17,680 nt of DNA from an uncultured Acidobacteriota bacterium (GTDB taxonomy: Bacteria; Acidobacteriota; Vicinamibacteria; Vicinamibacterales; UBA8438): assembly GCA_913043805.1 (NCBI GenBank), contig CAJWMX010000012.1, positions 1-17,680 of the forward strand. The letters run 5' to 3'. This document shows, in pieces, positions 6,568-13,631 of the stretch. The notes beneath the pieces were generated by a model, which was given only the letters and a program-made list of their open reading frames with translations, had not been told where the DNA came from and made no database searches. The number at the start of each line of letters is the position of its first letter. Within the stretch, counting starts at the first letter, position 1. The position numbers and the translations under genes are program-made.

Positions 6568-7971
6568 ATGGCCACCGATTCGACCACGACCGAGACCACC
6601 GCTGCCGCGACCGTACTGGTCGTCGACGACGAGCAATCCATGCGGGAGATGCTCTCCATCATGCTCAAGCGTGAGGGGTATGACGTCGTTCTCGCTGACG
6701 GCGGCAAGGCGGCGGTCGAGATCCTGCGTCGTCGACCGGTGGATCTGTTGATCTCGGACATCAAGATGCCCGACATGAACGGGATCGATGTGCTCCGCGC
6801 CGCCAAGGAGATCGACGAGGGGATCGTCGGAATCATGATGACGGCGTTCAAGTCGACCGAGTCGGCCGTCGAGGGGTTGCGACTCGGCGCGGTCGAATAC
6901 TTCGAGAAGCCGTTCAACAACGAGCGACTGACCGCCAAGGTGCGCGAGGTGCTCGAGCAGCGTCGCCTGCGCAAGTACGACATCGTCGGCGACAGTCAGC
7001 AGATCCAGGCCGTCCGCGAGCGGATTACCCGCGTGGTGCCGACCGACAGCACCGTCCTCATCACCGGCGAGTCGGGCACCGGGAAGGAACTGGTGGCCCG
7101 GTCGATTCACGGCCAGTCCAAACGATCGACGCGTCCCTTCATCCCGCTCAACTGTGGCGCGCTGCCAGAGACACTGCTGGAATCGGAGCTGTTCGGTCAC
7201 GAGAAGGGGGCCTTCGCCAGCGCAGATTCCAGCAAGAACGGGCTGGTCGAGGCCGCTGAGCGCGGGACGCTCTTCCTGGACGAGATCGGCGAGATGAGCC
7301 TGATGATGCAGGTGAAGCTCCTGCGGTTTCTGCAGGAGCGGAAGTTCCGACGTGTGGGCGGCACCGAGGAGAAGGACGCCAATGTCCGGGTGATCGCCGC
7401 CACCAACCAGGACCTGGCGAAGATGGTCGAGTCTGGCGAGTTCCGCCGCGACCTCTTCTACCGGGTGAACGTCATCAAGCTCGAGGTGCCGCCGCTGCGC
7501 GAGCGGAAGGAGGACATCCTCCCGCTGGCCAGCCACTTCGTCGAGAAGTTCAACCGGCAGATGGGCAAGGCGCTGAAGGGGCTCTCGCCGAGGGCCGAGA
7601 GCGCGCTGATCTCCTACGCCTGGCAAGGGAATGTGCGTGAGCTTGAGAACGTCATCGAGCGAGCCGTGGCCCTCGAGGAAACCGAGATGGTGATGGCCGA
7701 GAGTCTCGATCTCGGGAACAGCCCCGGGCAGGACCGGCGAGCGGTGCATCTGCTCGTCGAGCAGCCCCCGCCCGAACGTGCCGGCGAGACCCCGCCGGCC
7801 AAGCTGCCCGAATCCGGATTCATCCTCGAGGAGCACATCCAAGGCATCGAGCGCGAGTATCTGGCGCAGGCGCTGGAGCAGGCTGGTGGAGTCAAGGTTC
7901 GAGCCGCCGCCCTGCTGGGGATGAGCTTCCGATCCTTCAGGTACTACCTCAAGAAATACCATCTCGGGTGA
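6568..7971 (+). CDS. pilR: NtrC-family sigma-54 response regulator PilR
   Basis: 467 aa, the normal PilR architecture. The receiver (about 15-130) has acidic D20/D21, phosphoacceptor D64 (LISDIKMPD), T92 and K114 (FEKPF), all intact. The AAA+ domain (about 138-375) has Walker A GESGTGKE (167-174), Walker B TLFLDEIG (234-241) and the RERKEDILPL segment (311-320). A linker leads to a Fis-type HTH (about 440-467, VKVRAAALLGMSFRSFRYYLKKY). Its job is to activate RNA polymerase-sigma-54 at pilA when phosphorylated by PilS. The sigma-54 contact loop reads GAFASA (214-219) rather than GAFTGA, replacing the usually essential Thr. AAGGAG at 6556-6561 is ideally spaced from the ATG. Position between the pilS-like frame and pilA supports the name. 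Confidence 0.93.
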   Translation: MATDSTTTETTAAATVLVVDDEQSMREMLSIMLKREGYDVVLADGGKAAVEILRRRPVDLLISDIKMPDMNGIDVLRAAKEIDEGIVGIMMTAFKSTESAVEGLRLGAVEYFEKPFNNERLTAKVREVLEQRRLRKYDIVGDSQQIQAVRERITRVVPTDSTVLITGESGTGKELVARSIHGQSKRSTRPFIPLNCGALPETLLESELFGHEKGAFASADSSKNGLVEAAERGTLFLDEIGEMSLMMQVKLLRFLQERKFRRVGGTEEKDANVRVIAATNQDLAKMVESGEFRRDLFYRVNVIKLEVPPLRERKEDILPLASHFVEKFNRQMGKALKGLSPRAESALISYAWQGNVRELENVIERAVALEETEMVMAESLDLGNSPGQDRRAVHLLVEQPPPERAGETPPAKLPESGFILEEHIQGIEREYLAQALEQAGGVKVRAAALLGMSFRSFRYYLKKYHLG

Positions 7972-7987
7972 GCGCCGGCGCCGGGTT

Positions 7988-8046
7988 GACAACGGCTGGT
8001 TGTCATTTTTTGTCCATGACAGAAAATGTCACTGCCGTGGTGTGTC
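7988..8046. promoter_or_regulatory. Cluster of TGTC/GACA elements upstream of pilA (candidate PilR enhancer)
   Basis: Six TGTC/GACA tetramers fall within 59 bp: 7988, 8001, 8011, 8018, 8027 and 8043. Several are paired as inverted repeats: TGACAAC-N5-GTTGTCA (7987-8005) and TGACA-N5-TGTCA (8017-8031). P. aeruginosa PilR binds multiple C/G-TGTC elements upstream of pilA. Relative to the predicted start at 8150 they lie at about -162 to -104, the normal range for sigma-54 enhancers. About 0.5 such tetramers would be expected by chance in random sequence of this length. Confidence 0.5.
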
Positions 8047-8123
8047 CTGATCGAGCCGAAATATCGAGATAAACCCTTTGTTCGACGGTAGAAAGACCGA
8101 TAAGTTAAGGGAAGGCGATGTGG

Positions 8124-8139
8124 TGGCCCCGTATTTGCA
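8124..8139 (+). promoter_or_regulatory. Sigma-54 (-24/-12) promoter of pilA
   Basis: TGGCCCCGTATTTGCA matches the TGGCAC-N5-TTGCA consensus at all but one position. The invariant GG (8125-8126) and GC (8137-8138) are separated by exactly 10 nt. Transcription would start near 8150, giving a leader of about 109 nt before the pilA ATG. Being between an NtrC-type PilR and pilA makes this a strong call. The rest of the 7972-8258 interval holds the TGTC cluster and a leader hairpin; no other gene is seen. Confidence 0.8.
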
Positions 8140-8208
8140 AAGGATAGCTGCACTTGAAGTCTGCGGTCCGGTGCACCCACGGGGGGAGCGCCGATCACAT
8201 ACCCGGGT

Positions 8209-8244
8209 GTCGAGCCGATGGTGGCCGTGTCCACAGTGCTCGAC
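8209..8244 (+). promoter_or_regulatory. Two-helix hairpin in the pilA 5' leader
   Basis: GTCGAGC (8209-8215) pairs with GCTCGAC (8238-8244). Inside it, GTGG (8221-8224) pairs with CCAC (8231-8234) around a 6-nt loop. The outer stem ends 1 nt before the Shine-Dalgarno AAGGAG (8246-8251). It could stabilise the abundant pilin mRNA or set ribosome access. Role is inferred from position only. Confidence 0.4.
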
Positions 8245-8258
8245 CAAGGAGAGGCACC

Positions 8259-8786
8259 ATGAGGCGTAGGAACGACGCTGGTTTTACCCTGATCGAGTTG
8301 TTGATCGTCGTCGCGATCATCGGCATCATCGCCGCGATTGCCGTGCCGGGCCTGCTCCGGGCGCGCATGTCCGGCAATGAGGCATCGGCTATCGGATCGC
8401 TGCGCGCCGTCAACAGCGCGCAGTCGACGTTCGCCGCAAGTTGCGGAAGCGGGTTCTACGCGCCGACCTTGCTTCGGCTGGGCGCCCCGCCCACCGTTGG
8501 AGGCGGAGACGGGTTCATCGGCACCGACCTGAACACTGATCCGTCCATCAAGAGCAGCTACACGATCGCCATGACGCCCGGATCGGCCGCGGCCGGGGCG
8601 CCCGCGTCCTGTAACGGGGCGGCCGCCGGCACCGTCGTGTCGACCTACTTCGTCTCGGGAGCGCCGACCGCCGGGGGGGGCGTGCGCTTCTTCGGCACCA
8701 ACCAGGGCGGCACGATCTACCAGTCGACGGCGGCCGTGCCGGTGACCCAGAACGGCGCCCCGGCTGGCGCGACGCCGATCCAGTAG
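8259..8786 (+). CDS. pilA: Type IV major pilin PilA
   Basis: 175 aa prepilin. A short basic leader MRRRNDAG is cleaved by PilD between G8 and F9. The mature N-terminus FTLIELLIVVAIIGIIAAIAVP is the classic pilin helix with E5 (residue 13), used for methylation and assembly. The helix continues through residues 31-60 (RARMSGNEASAIGSLRAVNSAQ) into a globular part rich in Gly, Ala, Thr and Ser, with only two cysteines (C62 and C118), probably one disulfide. AAGGAG at 8246-8251 lies 7 nt from the ATG. The frame is open further upstream to 8154, but that would place 35 residues before the leader and start almost at the predicted transcript start. The sigma-54 promoter and TGTC cluster upstream indicate PilS/PilR control. 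The sequence style is like pilins of Acidobacteriota. Confidence 0.96.
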   Translation: MRRRNDAGFTLIELLIVVAIIGIIAAIAVPGLLRARMSGNEASAIGSLRAVNSAQSTFAASCGSGFYAPTLLRLGAPPTVGGGDGFIGTDLNTDPSIKSSYTIAMTPGSAAAGAPASCNGAAAGTVVSTYFVSGAPTAGGGVRFFGTNQGGTIYQSTAAVPVTQNGAPAGATPIQ

Positions 8787-8894
8787 CCGATACCGGGGGC
8801 GTCTCGACCGGTCAGGGTCGTTGGCGTCGAGCGAGGGGATGTTTCTCCAGGTGTGGGCTGAGGTCCCTCTCGTACGTGAGGAGCGCAGAGACTG

Positions 8895-10109
8895 ATGAGC
8901 GCGCGCGTTCGTGGCGGAATTCTCCTGTTGGTCCTGATCGGGTTCGGGGCCGCCTCGGCGTCCAGCTGGGTGCACTACCAGATGCTTGCCGACCCTGGTT
9001 ACACCAGCTTCTGCGATATCAACGAAAGCCTCAGCTGTACCCAGGTCTACCAGAGCCGGTTCGGTTCATTCGGGGGCATCCCGGTGGCCGTGCTCGGAGC
9101 AAGCTGGTTCGCGCTGGTCGGGCTGCTCACGCTCGCCACCGGCCGGTCGACGGAACGTGATGAGAACCTGGGCTCCTACGTGCTGGTGCTGTCGACCCTA
9201 GGGCTGGCGGTGGTCCTGTTTCTCGGCTACGCCTCGTTCATGGTGCTGGGAGCGGTCTGCATCCTCTGCGTGATCGTCTATGTGGCCGTGATCGGGATCT
9301 TCCTGCTGTCGGGGGCGGTCAGCTCGGCGCCGTTGCGTTCCATGCCTGGCCGCACGGCGGCTGATCTCGGTCGTCTGGTCCGCAGCCCGGTGGCGGCGGC
9401 GGCAGCCGTGGCCTATCTCGGTCTGACCGTTGGCGCCGTGGTGGCGATGCCGGGCGAGGGCGCGCTGTTGCCGGACGGGGCGGCGGTGTCGGCCGCTGAC
9501 GAAGGGGCGCCGGCGTCGCAGGAGTCCGAGTTCGAGCGGTTCTGGGACGCGCAGACCCGGGTCGACCTCGACGTGCCGCGCGGTGGGGCGCAGGTGCTGG
9601 TGTTGAAGTTCAACGACTATCAGTGTCCCTCCTGCGCGCAGACCCACCTGGCCTACGAGCCGGTGTTCGCCCGTTTCGAGTCGAGTCATCCCGGCGCCGT
9701 TCGGCAGGTCGTGCTGGACTATCCGCTGGATCCCGAGTGCAACGCCCAGACGCCGCGCGGCGGACACACGGGCGCCTGTGAGGCGGCGGTGGCGGTGCGC
9801 CTGGCGCGACGAGATGGGCACGACGCGGAGATGGTGCGGTGGCTCTACGAGAACCAGAGTGAGCTGTCCCGGGAGTCGGTACGCGCGGCGCTCGAGGACG
9901 TCGCGGGGATGACCGATTTCGACGAACGCTATGACGAGACGCTGGAGGCGGTGCGGGCCGACATCGCGCTCGGCGAGCAGGTGGTGGTCGAGGCGACGCC
10001 GACCTTCGTCATCAACGGCGTGGTCGTGAAGGGCGGACTTCAGGTCCAGTTCTTCGAAGCCGCGATCGAGTTGGAGCTCGAACGGAGTCTGGCCCAGGCC
10101 TCCGAATAG
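8895..10109 (+). CDS. VKOR-DsbA fusion: disulfide-bond forming membrane enzyme
   Basis: 404 aa two-domain protein that would oxidise extracytoplasmic cysteines and pass electrons to quinone. The vitamin K epoxide reductase domain (about 1-140) has four hydrophobic helices, loop cysteines C40 and C48 (FCDINESLSC) and the quinone-side CILC motif (C122, C125). A further hydrophobic helix (about 165-185) and a linker lead to a periplasmic DsbA/DsbG-like thioredoxin domain (about 212-400). That domain has catalytic CPSC (244-247), cis-Pro P369 (ATPTF) and an extra cysteine pair C282/C295. Fusions of VKOR to a thioredoxin-like partner are known in Acidobacteria and Cyanobacteria and replace DsbB/DsbA. 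It lies 108 bp after pilA and 13 bp before the ABC genes, so pilin is a plausible substrate. Upstream GAGGAG (8878-8883) supports the start. Confidence 0.92.
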   Translation: MSARVRGGILLLVLIGFGAASASSWVHYQMLADPGYTSFCDINESLSCTQVYQSRFGSFGGIPVAVLGASWFALVGLLTLATGRSTERDENLGSYVLVLSTLGLAVVLFLGYASFMVLGAVCILCVIVYVAVIGIFLLSGAVSSAPLRSMPGRTAADLGRLVRSPVAAAAAVAYLGLTVGAVVAMPGEGALLPDGAAVSAADEGAPASQESEFERFWDAQTRVDLDVPRGGAQVLVLKFNDYQCPSCAQTHLAYEPVFARFESSHPGAVRQVVLDYPLDPECNAQTPRGGHTGACEAAVAVRLARRDGHDAEMVRWLYENQSELSRESVRAALEDVAGMTDFDERYDETLEAVRADIALGEQVVVEATPTFVINGVVVKGGLQVQFFEAAIELELERSLAQASE

Positions 10110-10122
10110 TACCGCTGTCGGC

Positions 10123-11061
10123 ATGTCTACGCCCGCCATCACGCTTGACGGTCTGACCAAGGACTACGCCGTGGGCTTCTGGCGTCCCCGTCCGCATCGG
10201 GCGCTCGACCAGGTCTCGCTCGAGGTGGCCACTGGGGAGGTGCTGGGCTATCTGGGGCCGAACGGGGCCGGCAAGACCACGACGCTCAAGCTGTTGATGC
10301 AGCTGATCTATCCGACCGCCGGCACGGCAGAGATTCTGGGCTGCCCGGCCGGTGACGTGGACGCCAGCCTCCGTCTCGGCTACCTGCCTGAACTGCCGTA
10401 CTTCTATGACAACCTCTCGGCCGAGGAGCTGCTGATCTACTTCGGCGGTTTGTTCGGTTTGTCGACCGCCGACGCACGCGAGCGGGCGACGACGTTACTC
10501 GATCGGGTGGGGCTGGGCGCGGCGCGGCATCAGCGCCTCCGGCGCTACTCCAAGGGGATGTTGCAGCGGGTGGGCATCGCCCAGGCGCTGGTCAACGACC
10601 CCGAAGTGGTGTTTCTCGATGAGCCGATGTCTGGTCTCGATCCGGTGGGGCGGCGGGACATGCGAGAGCTGATCCGGCAGCTGGGCGCCGAGGGACGTAC
10701 GGTGTTCTTCAGCTCACATATCCTGTCCGACGCCGAGGCGCTCTGCAGTCGAGTCGCCATCATGGCGCGTGGAAAGCTGATCGCGACCGGACGGATCGCC
10801 GACCTCGCCTTCGAGGTCCGGGGGTGGGAACTCGTGGTCTCCGGGGCGTCGGCGGACGACGTGCGTGCGCTCGGTCTCGAGGAATCGACCCGGGAGGTGG
10901 ACGGGCGGCAGGTGATCGAACTGGCCATCGACCAACCCCCGGACCGAATCCTGCCGGAGCTGGCCCGGCATGGCGCCCAGGTCGTGTCCCTCACTCCCCG
11001 TCACGAGTCGCTGGAGGACTACTTCATGCGAGTGGTCTCGCAGCCGGGTGAGGCGAGCTAG
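10123..11061 (+). CDS. ABC transporter ATP-binding protein (PilH-like by position)
   Basis: 312 aa nucleotide-binding subunit of a two-component ABC-2-type system. Walker A is GPNGAGKTT (45-53), the signature is RYSKGMLQR (141-149, a CcmA/GldA-type variant of LSGGQ), Walker B is VVFLDEP (162-168) with catalytic E167, the D-loop is SGLDP (170-174) and the H-loop is H199. The C-terminal 90 residues form the degenerate regulatory domain common in this subgroup. It ends 4 bp before its permease. M. xanthus carries an ABC exporter (PilH ATPase, PilI permease) between pilA and pilD that is needed for pilus formation, and this gene is in the same place. I do not assign the symbol because PilH means something else in Pseudomonas. 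Confidence 0.93.
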   Translation: MSTPAITLDGLTKDYAVGFWRPRPHRALDQVSLEVATGEVLGYLGPNGAGKTTTLKLLMQLIYPTAGTAEILGCPAGDVDASLRLGYLPELPYFYDNLSAEELLIYFGGLFGLSTADARERATTLLDRVGLGAARHQRLRRYSKGMLQRVGIAQALVNDPEVVFLDEPMSGLDPVGRRDMRELIRQLGAEGRTVFFSSHILSDAEALCSRVAIMARGKLIATGRIADLAFEVRGWELVVSGASADDVRALGLEESTREVDGRQVIELAIDQPPDRILPELARHGAQVVSLTPRHESLEDYFMRVVSQPGEAS

Positions 11062-11065
11062 GCTC

Positions 11066-11872
11066 ATGGCGATCATCGGACGGATTGCGGTCCACGTCTT
11101 CAAGGAGTCGGTGCGGGACAAGGTCCTCTACAACCTCGTCCTGTTCGCGGTGCTGCTCATCGCCGCGTCCTACCTCATCGGCCAGCTGACGGCTGGCCAA
11201 GACGTCAAGATCATCAAGGACCTGGGCCTCGCCGCCACCCAGATCTTCGGCTTGTTCATCGCGGTTTTCATCGGCATCGGCCTGGTCTCCAAGGAGGTCG
11301 AACGTCGAAGCATCTATAGCCTGCTGTCGAAACCGATCCGACGACACGAGCTGATTCTCGGGAAGTACGCGGGCCTGGTGTTGACGCTGGCCGTCAACGT
11401 CGTCGTGATGGCGGCCACCCTGTATCTCGTGCTTGGCTACATGTCCTGGGTCGAGAGCGAAGAGTTCAAGGCGACCTGGCTCCGGCCGGCCGCCGACCCG
11501 GCCATGTTGCCGGCCATCTTCCTGGTGTTCGCGCAGCTGGCGCTCGTCACCGCCTTGGCGCTCTTCTTTTCCACCTTCTCCAGCCCGATCCTGTCGGCGG
11601 TGTTGACCTTCGGACTGTATGTCGTGGGCCATTTCAACGCCGACCTCAGGAACTTCGAGAGTGTGGTGGACTCGACCGCTGCGGCCTATCTTGCCCGGGC
11701 CTTGTACTACGCCCTGCCGAGTCTCGCGCCGTTCGACGTCAAGGCGGCGGTGGTGCATGGCGAGCCGGTGACCTTTGGGTATGTCGCGATGACGACCGGC
11801 TACGGCGCCGCCTATGTCGCGGCGTTGCTGCTGGCGGCGGTCTTCATCTTTTCGCGGCGAGACTTCAAATGA
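11066..11872 (+). CDS. ABC-2-type transporter permease (PilI-like by position)
   Basis: 268 aa membrane subunit for the preceding ATPase. About six hydrophobic segments lie at roughly 21-41, 56-76, 102-124, 148-170, 174-190 and 240-262. The cytoplasmic element SKEVERRSIYSLLSKPIRRHELILGKY (75-101, the family-typical coupling region after TM2) is clear. The start at 11066 follows the ATPase stop by 4 bp with GAGG upstream. The frame is open to 10970, but that would overlap the ATPase gene. It overlaps the TPR gene by ATGA, so ATPase, permease and TPR protein are likely translated together. Substrate not determinable from sequence; in the M. xanthus pil locus the equivalent exporter supports pilus assembly. 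Confidence 0.88.
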   Translation: MAIIGRIAVHVFKESVRDKVLYNLVLFAVLLIAASYLIGQLTAGQDVKIIKDLGLAATQIFGLFIAVFIGIGLVSKEVERRSIYSLLSKPIRRHELILGKYAGLVLTLAVNVVVMAATLYLVLGYMSWVESEEFKATWLRPAADPAMLPAIFLVFAQLALVTALALFFSTFSSPILSAVLTFGLYVVGHFNADLRNFESVVDSTAAAYLARALYYALPSLAPFDVKAAVVHGEPVTFGYVAMTTGYGAAYVAALLLAAVFIFSRRDFK

Positions 11873-12783
11873 ACCGGCCCTGGTGGGAGCGCCCGGTGGC
11901 GGTGACGGTGGCGCTGACCGTGCTGGTCGCCGTGTTCGTGACCACGGCCGTCGTCCGTGATCGCACCTACGCCGCCTCGGCGGCCGAGACCGAGCTGCTC
12001 TACCTCCCGTCGGGCGACATGGTCGAGCGGATGGCGCTGTCGTTCGATTCGCTGATGGCCGACATCTACTGGATCCGCGCGATCCAGCACTACGGCGGCA
12101 CCAAGAGGTCCGAGTCGACGGAGAAGAACTATGACCTGCTCGGGCCGCTGCTCGATATTGCCACCACGCTGGACCCCCACTTCAGCGTGGCGTACCGATT
12201 CGGTGCCATCTTTCTGACCGAGTCCTATCCCAACGGTCCCGGCCGACCCGATCTGGCAGTGGCGTTGCTCGAGAAGGGCATCGAGGCGATGCCGGAGCGC
12301 TGGGAGTACTACATGGACATCGGGTTCATCTACTACTGGTGGCTGCAGGACTACGAGACCGCTGCGTCCTGGTTCGAACGCGCGGCGGATGTGCCTGGTG
12401 CGTCGTGGTGGCTGCGGTCGCTGGCTGCGACCACGCTGGCCGCCGGTGGAAGTCGGGAGTCGTCTCGCATGCTCTGGCAGCAGATGTATGACTCGGCCGA
12501 CAACGACTGGATCCGGGTCGAGGCCACCCGTCGCCTGACACAGCTGCGGGCGCTTGACGACATCGACCAGCTCATCGCCCTGGCGGTCCGTTTTGATCAG
12601 CAGGCGGGGCGTCCGCCGCGCGGGTGGGAGGAACTCATCCAGGAGGGTCTGCTCGCCGGCTTGCCTCTGGACCCGACCGGACTGCCGTATGTGCTCGACT
12701 TCGAGAACGGGACCATGAACGTGTCTCCCGAGTCCGAGTTGTATCCGCTCCCCGGAGAGTCGCTCCCGCCGCTGCCGCAATGA
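11869..12783 (+). CDS. Membrane-anchored TPR protein of the pilus ABC module
   Basis: 304 aa. A single N-terminal anchor (about 9-28) is followed by a periplasmic or exposed part. The segment YLPSGDMVERMALSFDSLMAD (45-65) with DIYWIRAIQHYGG (65-77) resembles a conserved opening of TPR proteins in Acidobacteriota/Deltaproteobacteria pil loci. At least two tetratricopeptide-like helical pairs follow (about 88-120 and 128-172), rich in Trp and Tyr (YYWWLQDYETAASWFERA). The C-terminal stretch GLLAGLPLDPTGLPYVLD (260-277) is another recognisable block. It overlaps the permease upstream and pilD downstream by ATGA, so it belongs to the exporter/peptidase unit. It may correspond in role to M. xanthus PilG, but I have no sequence basis for equating them. 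Confidence 0.75.
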   Translation: MNRPWWERPVAVTVALTVLVAVFVTTAVVRDRTYAASAAETELLYLPSGDMVERMALSFDSLMADIYWIRAIQHYGGTKRSESTEKNYDLLGPLLDIATTLDPHFSVAYRFGAIFLTESYPNGPGRPDLAVALLEKGIEAMPERWEYYMDIGFIYYWWLQDYETAASWFERAADVPGASWWLRSLAATTLAAGGSRESSRMLWQQMYDSADNDWIRVEATRRLTQLRALDDIDQLIALAVRFDQQAGRPPRGWEELIQEGLLAGLPLDPTGLPYVLDFENGTMNVSPESELYPLPGESLPPLPQ

Positions 12784-13550
12784 CCGAGACCCAGCTGCAA
12801 GGCCTGGTGGTGATGGCGCTGGGGCTGGCCATCGGCAGTTTCCTCAACGTCTGTATCTACCGTTTTCCGCGCGGCGAGTCGGTGGTCAGCCCGCCATCCC
12901 GATGCCCTTCATGCGGTCGCGGGCTGCGCTGGTTCGACAACGTGCCGGTGCTGGGCTGGCTGTTGCTGCGGGGGCAGTGCCGGACCTGTAGTGAGCCGAT
13001 CTCTCCGGTGTATCCCCTGGTCGAGGTCACCACCGGCCTGGTCTTCGCGGCGCAGTTCTGGCAGCTGGGGTGGCAGCCGCTGCTCGCCATGCGACTCCCG
13101 TTCGCGGCGGCCATGCTCGTGCTGTGCGTCATCGATCTCCAGCACCGGATTCTGCCCAACGTGATCACCTATCCGGGCGTGGTGATTGGCCTGGTGGCCA
13201 GCCTGTTCCTGGAGCCCGGGATCCAGTCGGCGCTCATTGGCGTGGCGGCCGGGGCCGGTGTGCTGTGGGTCGTGGGCGAAGCCTACTTCCGCTGGCGTGG
13301 GGAAGAAGGCATGGGGATGGGCGACGTCAAGATGCTGGCCATGATTGGCGCCTTCCTCGGCTGGGAGCTGATGCTGGTCACGCTCGTGGCCGCCTCCCTG
13401 ATGGGGTCGCTCGTCGGGGGCGGGATGATCCTGCTGCACCGTGGCGATATGAAGTACCAGCTTCCGCTCGGAACGTTCCTGGCCGCCAGTGCGCTCCTCT
13501 CCACGCATTTCGGCGGTCCGCTTCTCGAGTGGTACCTGTCGTTCTACTAG
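12780..13550 (+). CDS. pilD: Prepilin leader peptidase / N-methyltransferase PilD
   Basis: 256 aa inner-membrane aspartic protease that cleaves prepilins after the leader Gly and methylates the new N-terminus. N-terminal A24_N domain: GSFLNVCIYRFPRGESVVSPPSRC shape at 19-42, with the four zinc cysteines C42, C45, C67 and C70 (CPSC, CRTC). C-terminal peptidase domain: catalytic D119 (VIDLQHRILPN) and D182 (GMGMGDVKML), about six helices, and the terminal LPLGTFLAAS segment (228-237). Length is slightly short but usual for this lineage. It starts by ATGA overlap with the TPR gene. Substrates in this window would be PilA and the minor pilins at 13632-15700. An upstream in-frame extension to 12624 is rejected because it overlaps the TPR gene. 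Confidence 0.95.
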   Translation: MTETQLQGLVVMALGLAIGSFLNVCIYRFPRGESVVSPPSRCPSCGRGLRWFDNVPVLGWLLLRGQCRTCSEPISPVYPLVEVTTGLVFAAQFWQLGWQPLLAMRLPFAAAMLVLCVIDLQHRILPNVITYPGVVIGLVASLFLEPGIQSALIGVAAGAGVLWVVGEAYFRWRGEEGMGMGDVKMLAMIGAFLGWELMLVTLVAASLMGSLVGGGMILLHRGDMKYQLPLGTFLAASALLSTHFGGPLLEWYLSFY

Positions 13551-13571
13551 TTCCATCACAACCCGCCTGAC

Positions 13572-13596
13572 CCGACGCAGATTCTGCCAGCGTCGG
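13572..13596 (+). repeat. Hairpin between pilD and the minor pilins
   Basis: CCGACGC (13572-13578) pairs with GCGTCGG (13590-13596) around an 11-nt loop in the 81-bp gap after pilD. No T-run follows, so it is not a classic terminator. It might mark a processing or attenuation point between the exporter/peptidase genes and the minor pilin genes. Confidence 0.35.
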
Positions 13597-13631
13597 TCGA
13601 GGATGTTCCGTATCCGGCGCCGGAGTCCCTG

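Noticed and set aside
6310..7992. 560-codon open frame on the minus strand opposite pilR
   Set aside because: Antisense shadow of a high-GC gene: pilR is unambiguous on the plus strand, and the shadow has a His/Leu/Gln-rich composition with no recognisable domain.
8154..8258. Upstream in-frame extension of pilA by 35 codons
   Set aside because: It would start almost at the predicted sigma-54 transcript start and place a long non-leader sequence before MRRRNDAG; a strong Shine-Dalgarno precedes 8259.
8803..8831. Inverted repeat CTCGAC/GTCGAG after pilA as a terminator
   Set aside because: Only 6 bp with a 17-nt loop and no T-run; too weak to call in GC-rich DNA.
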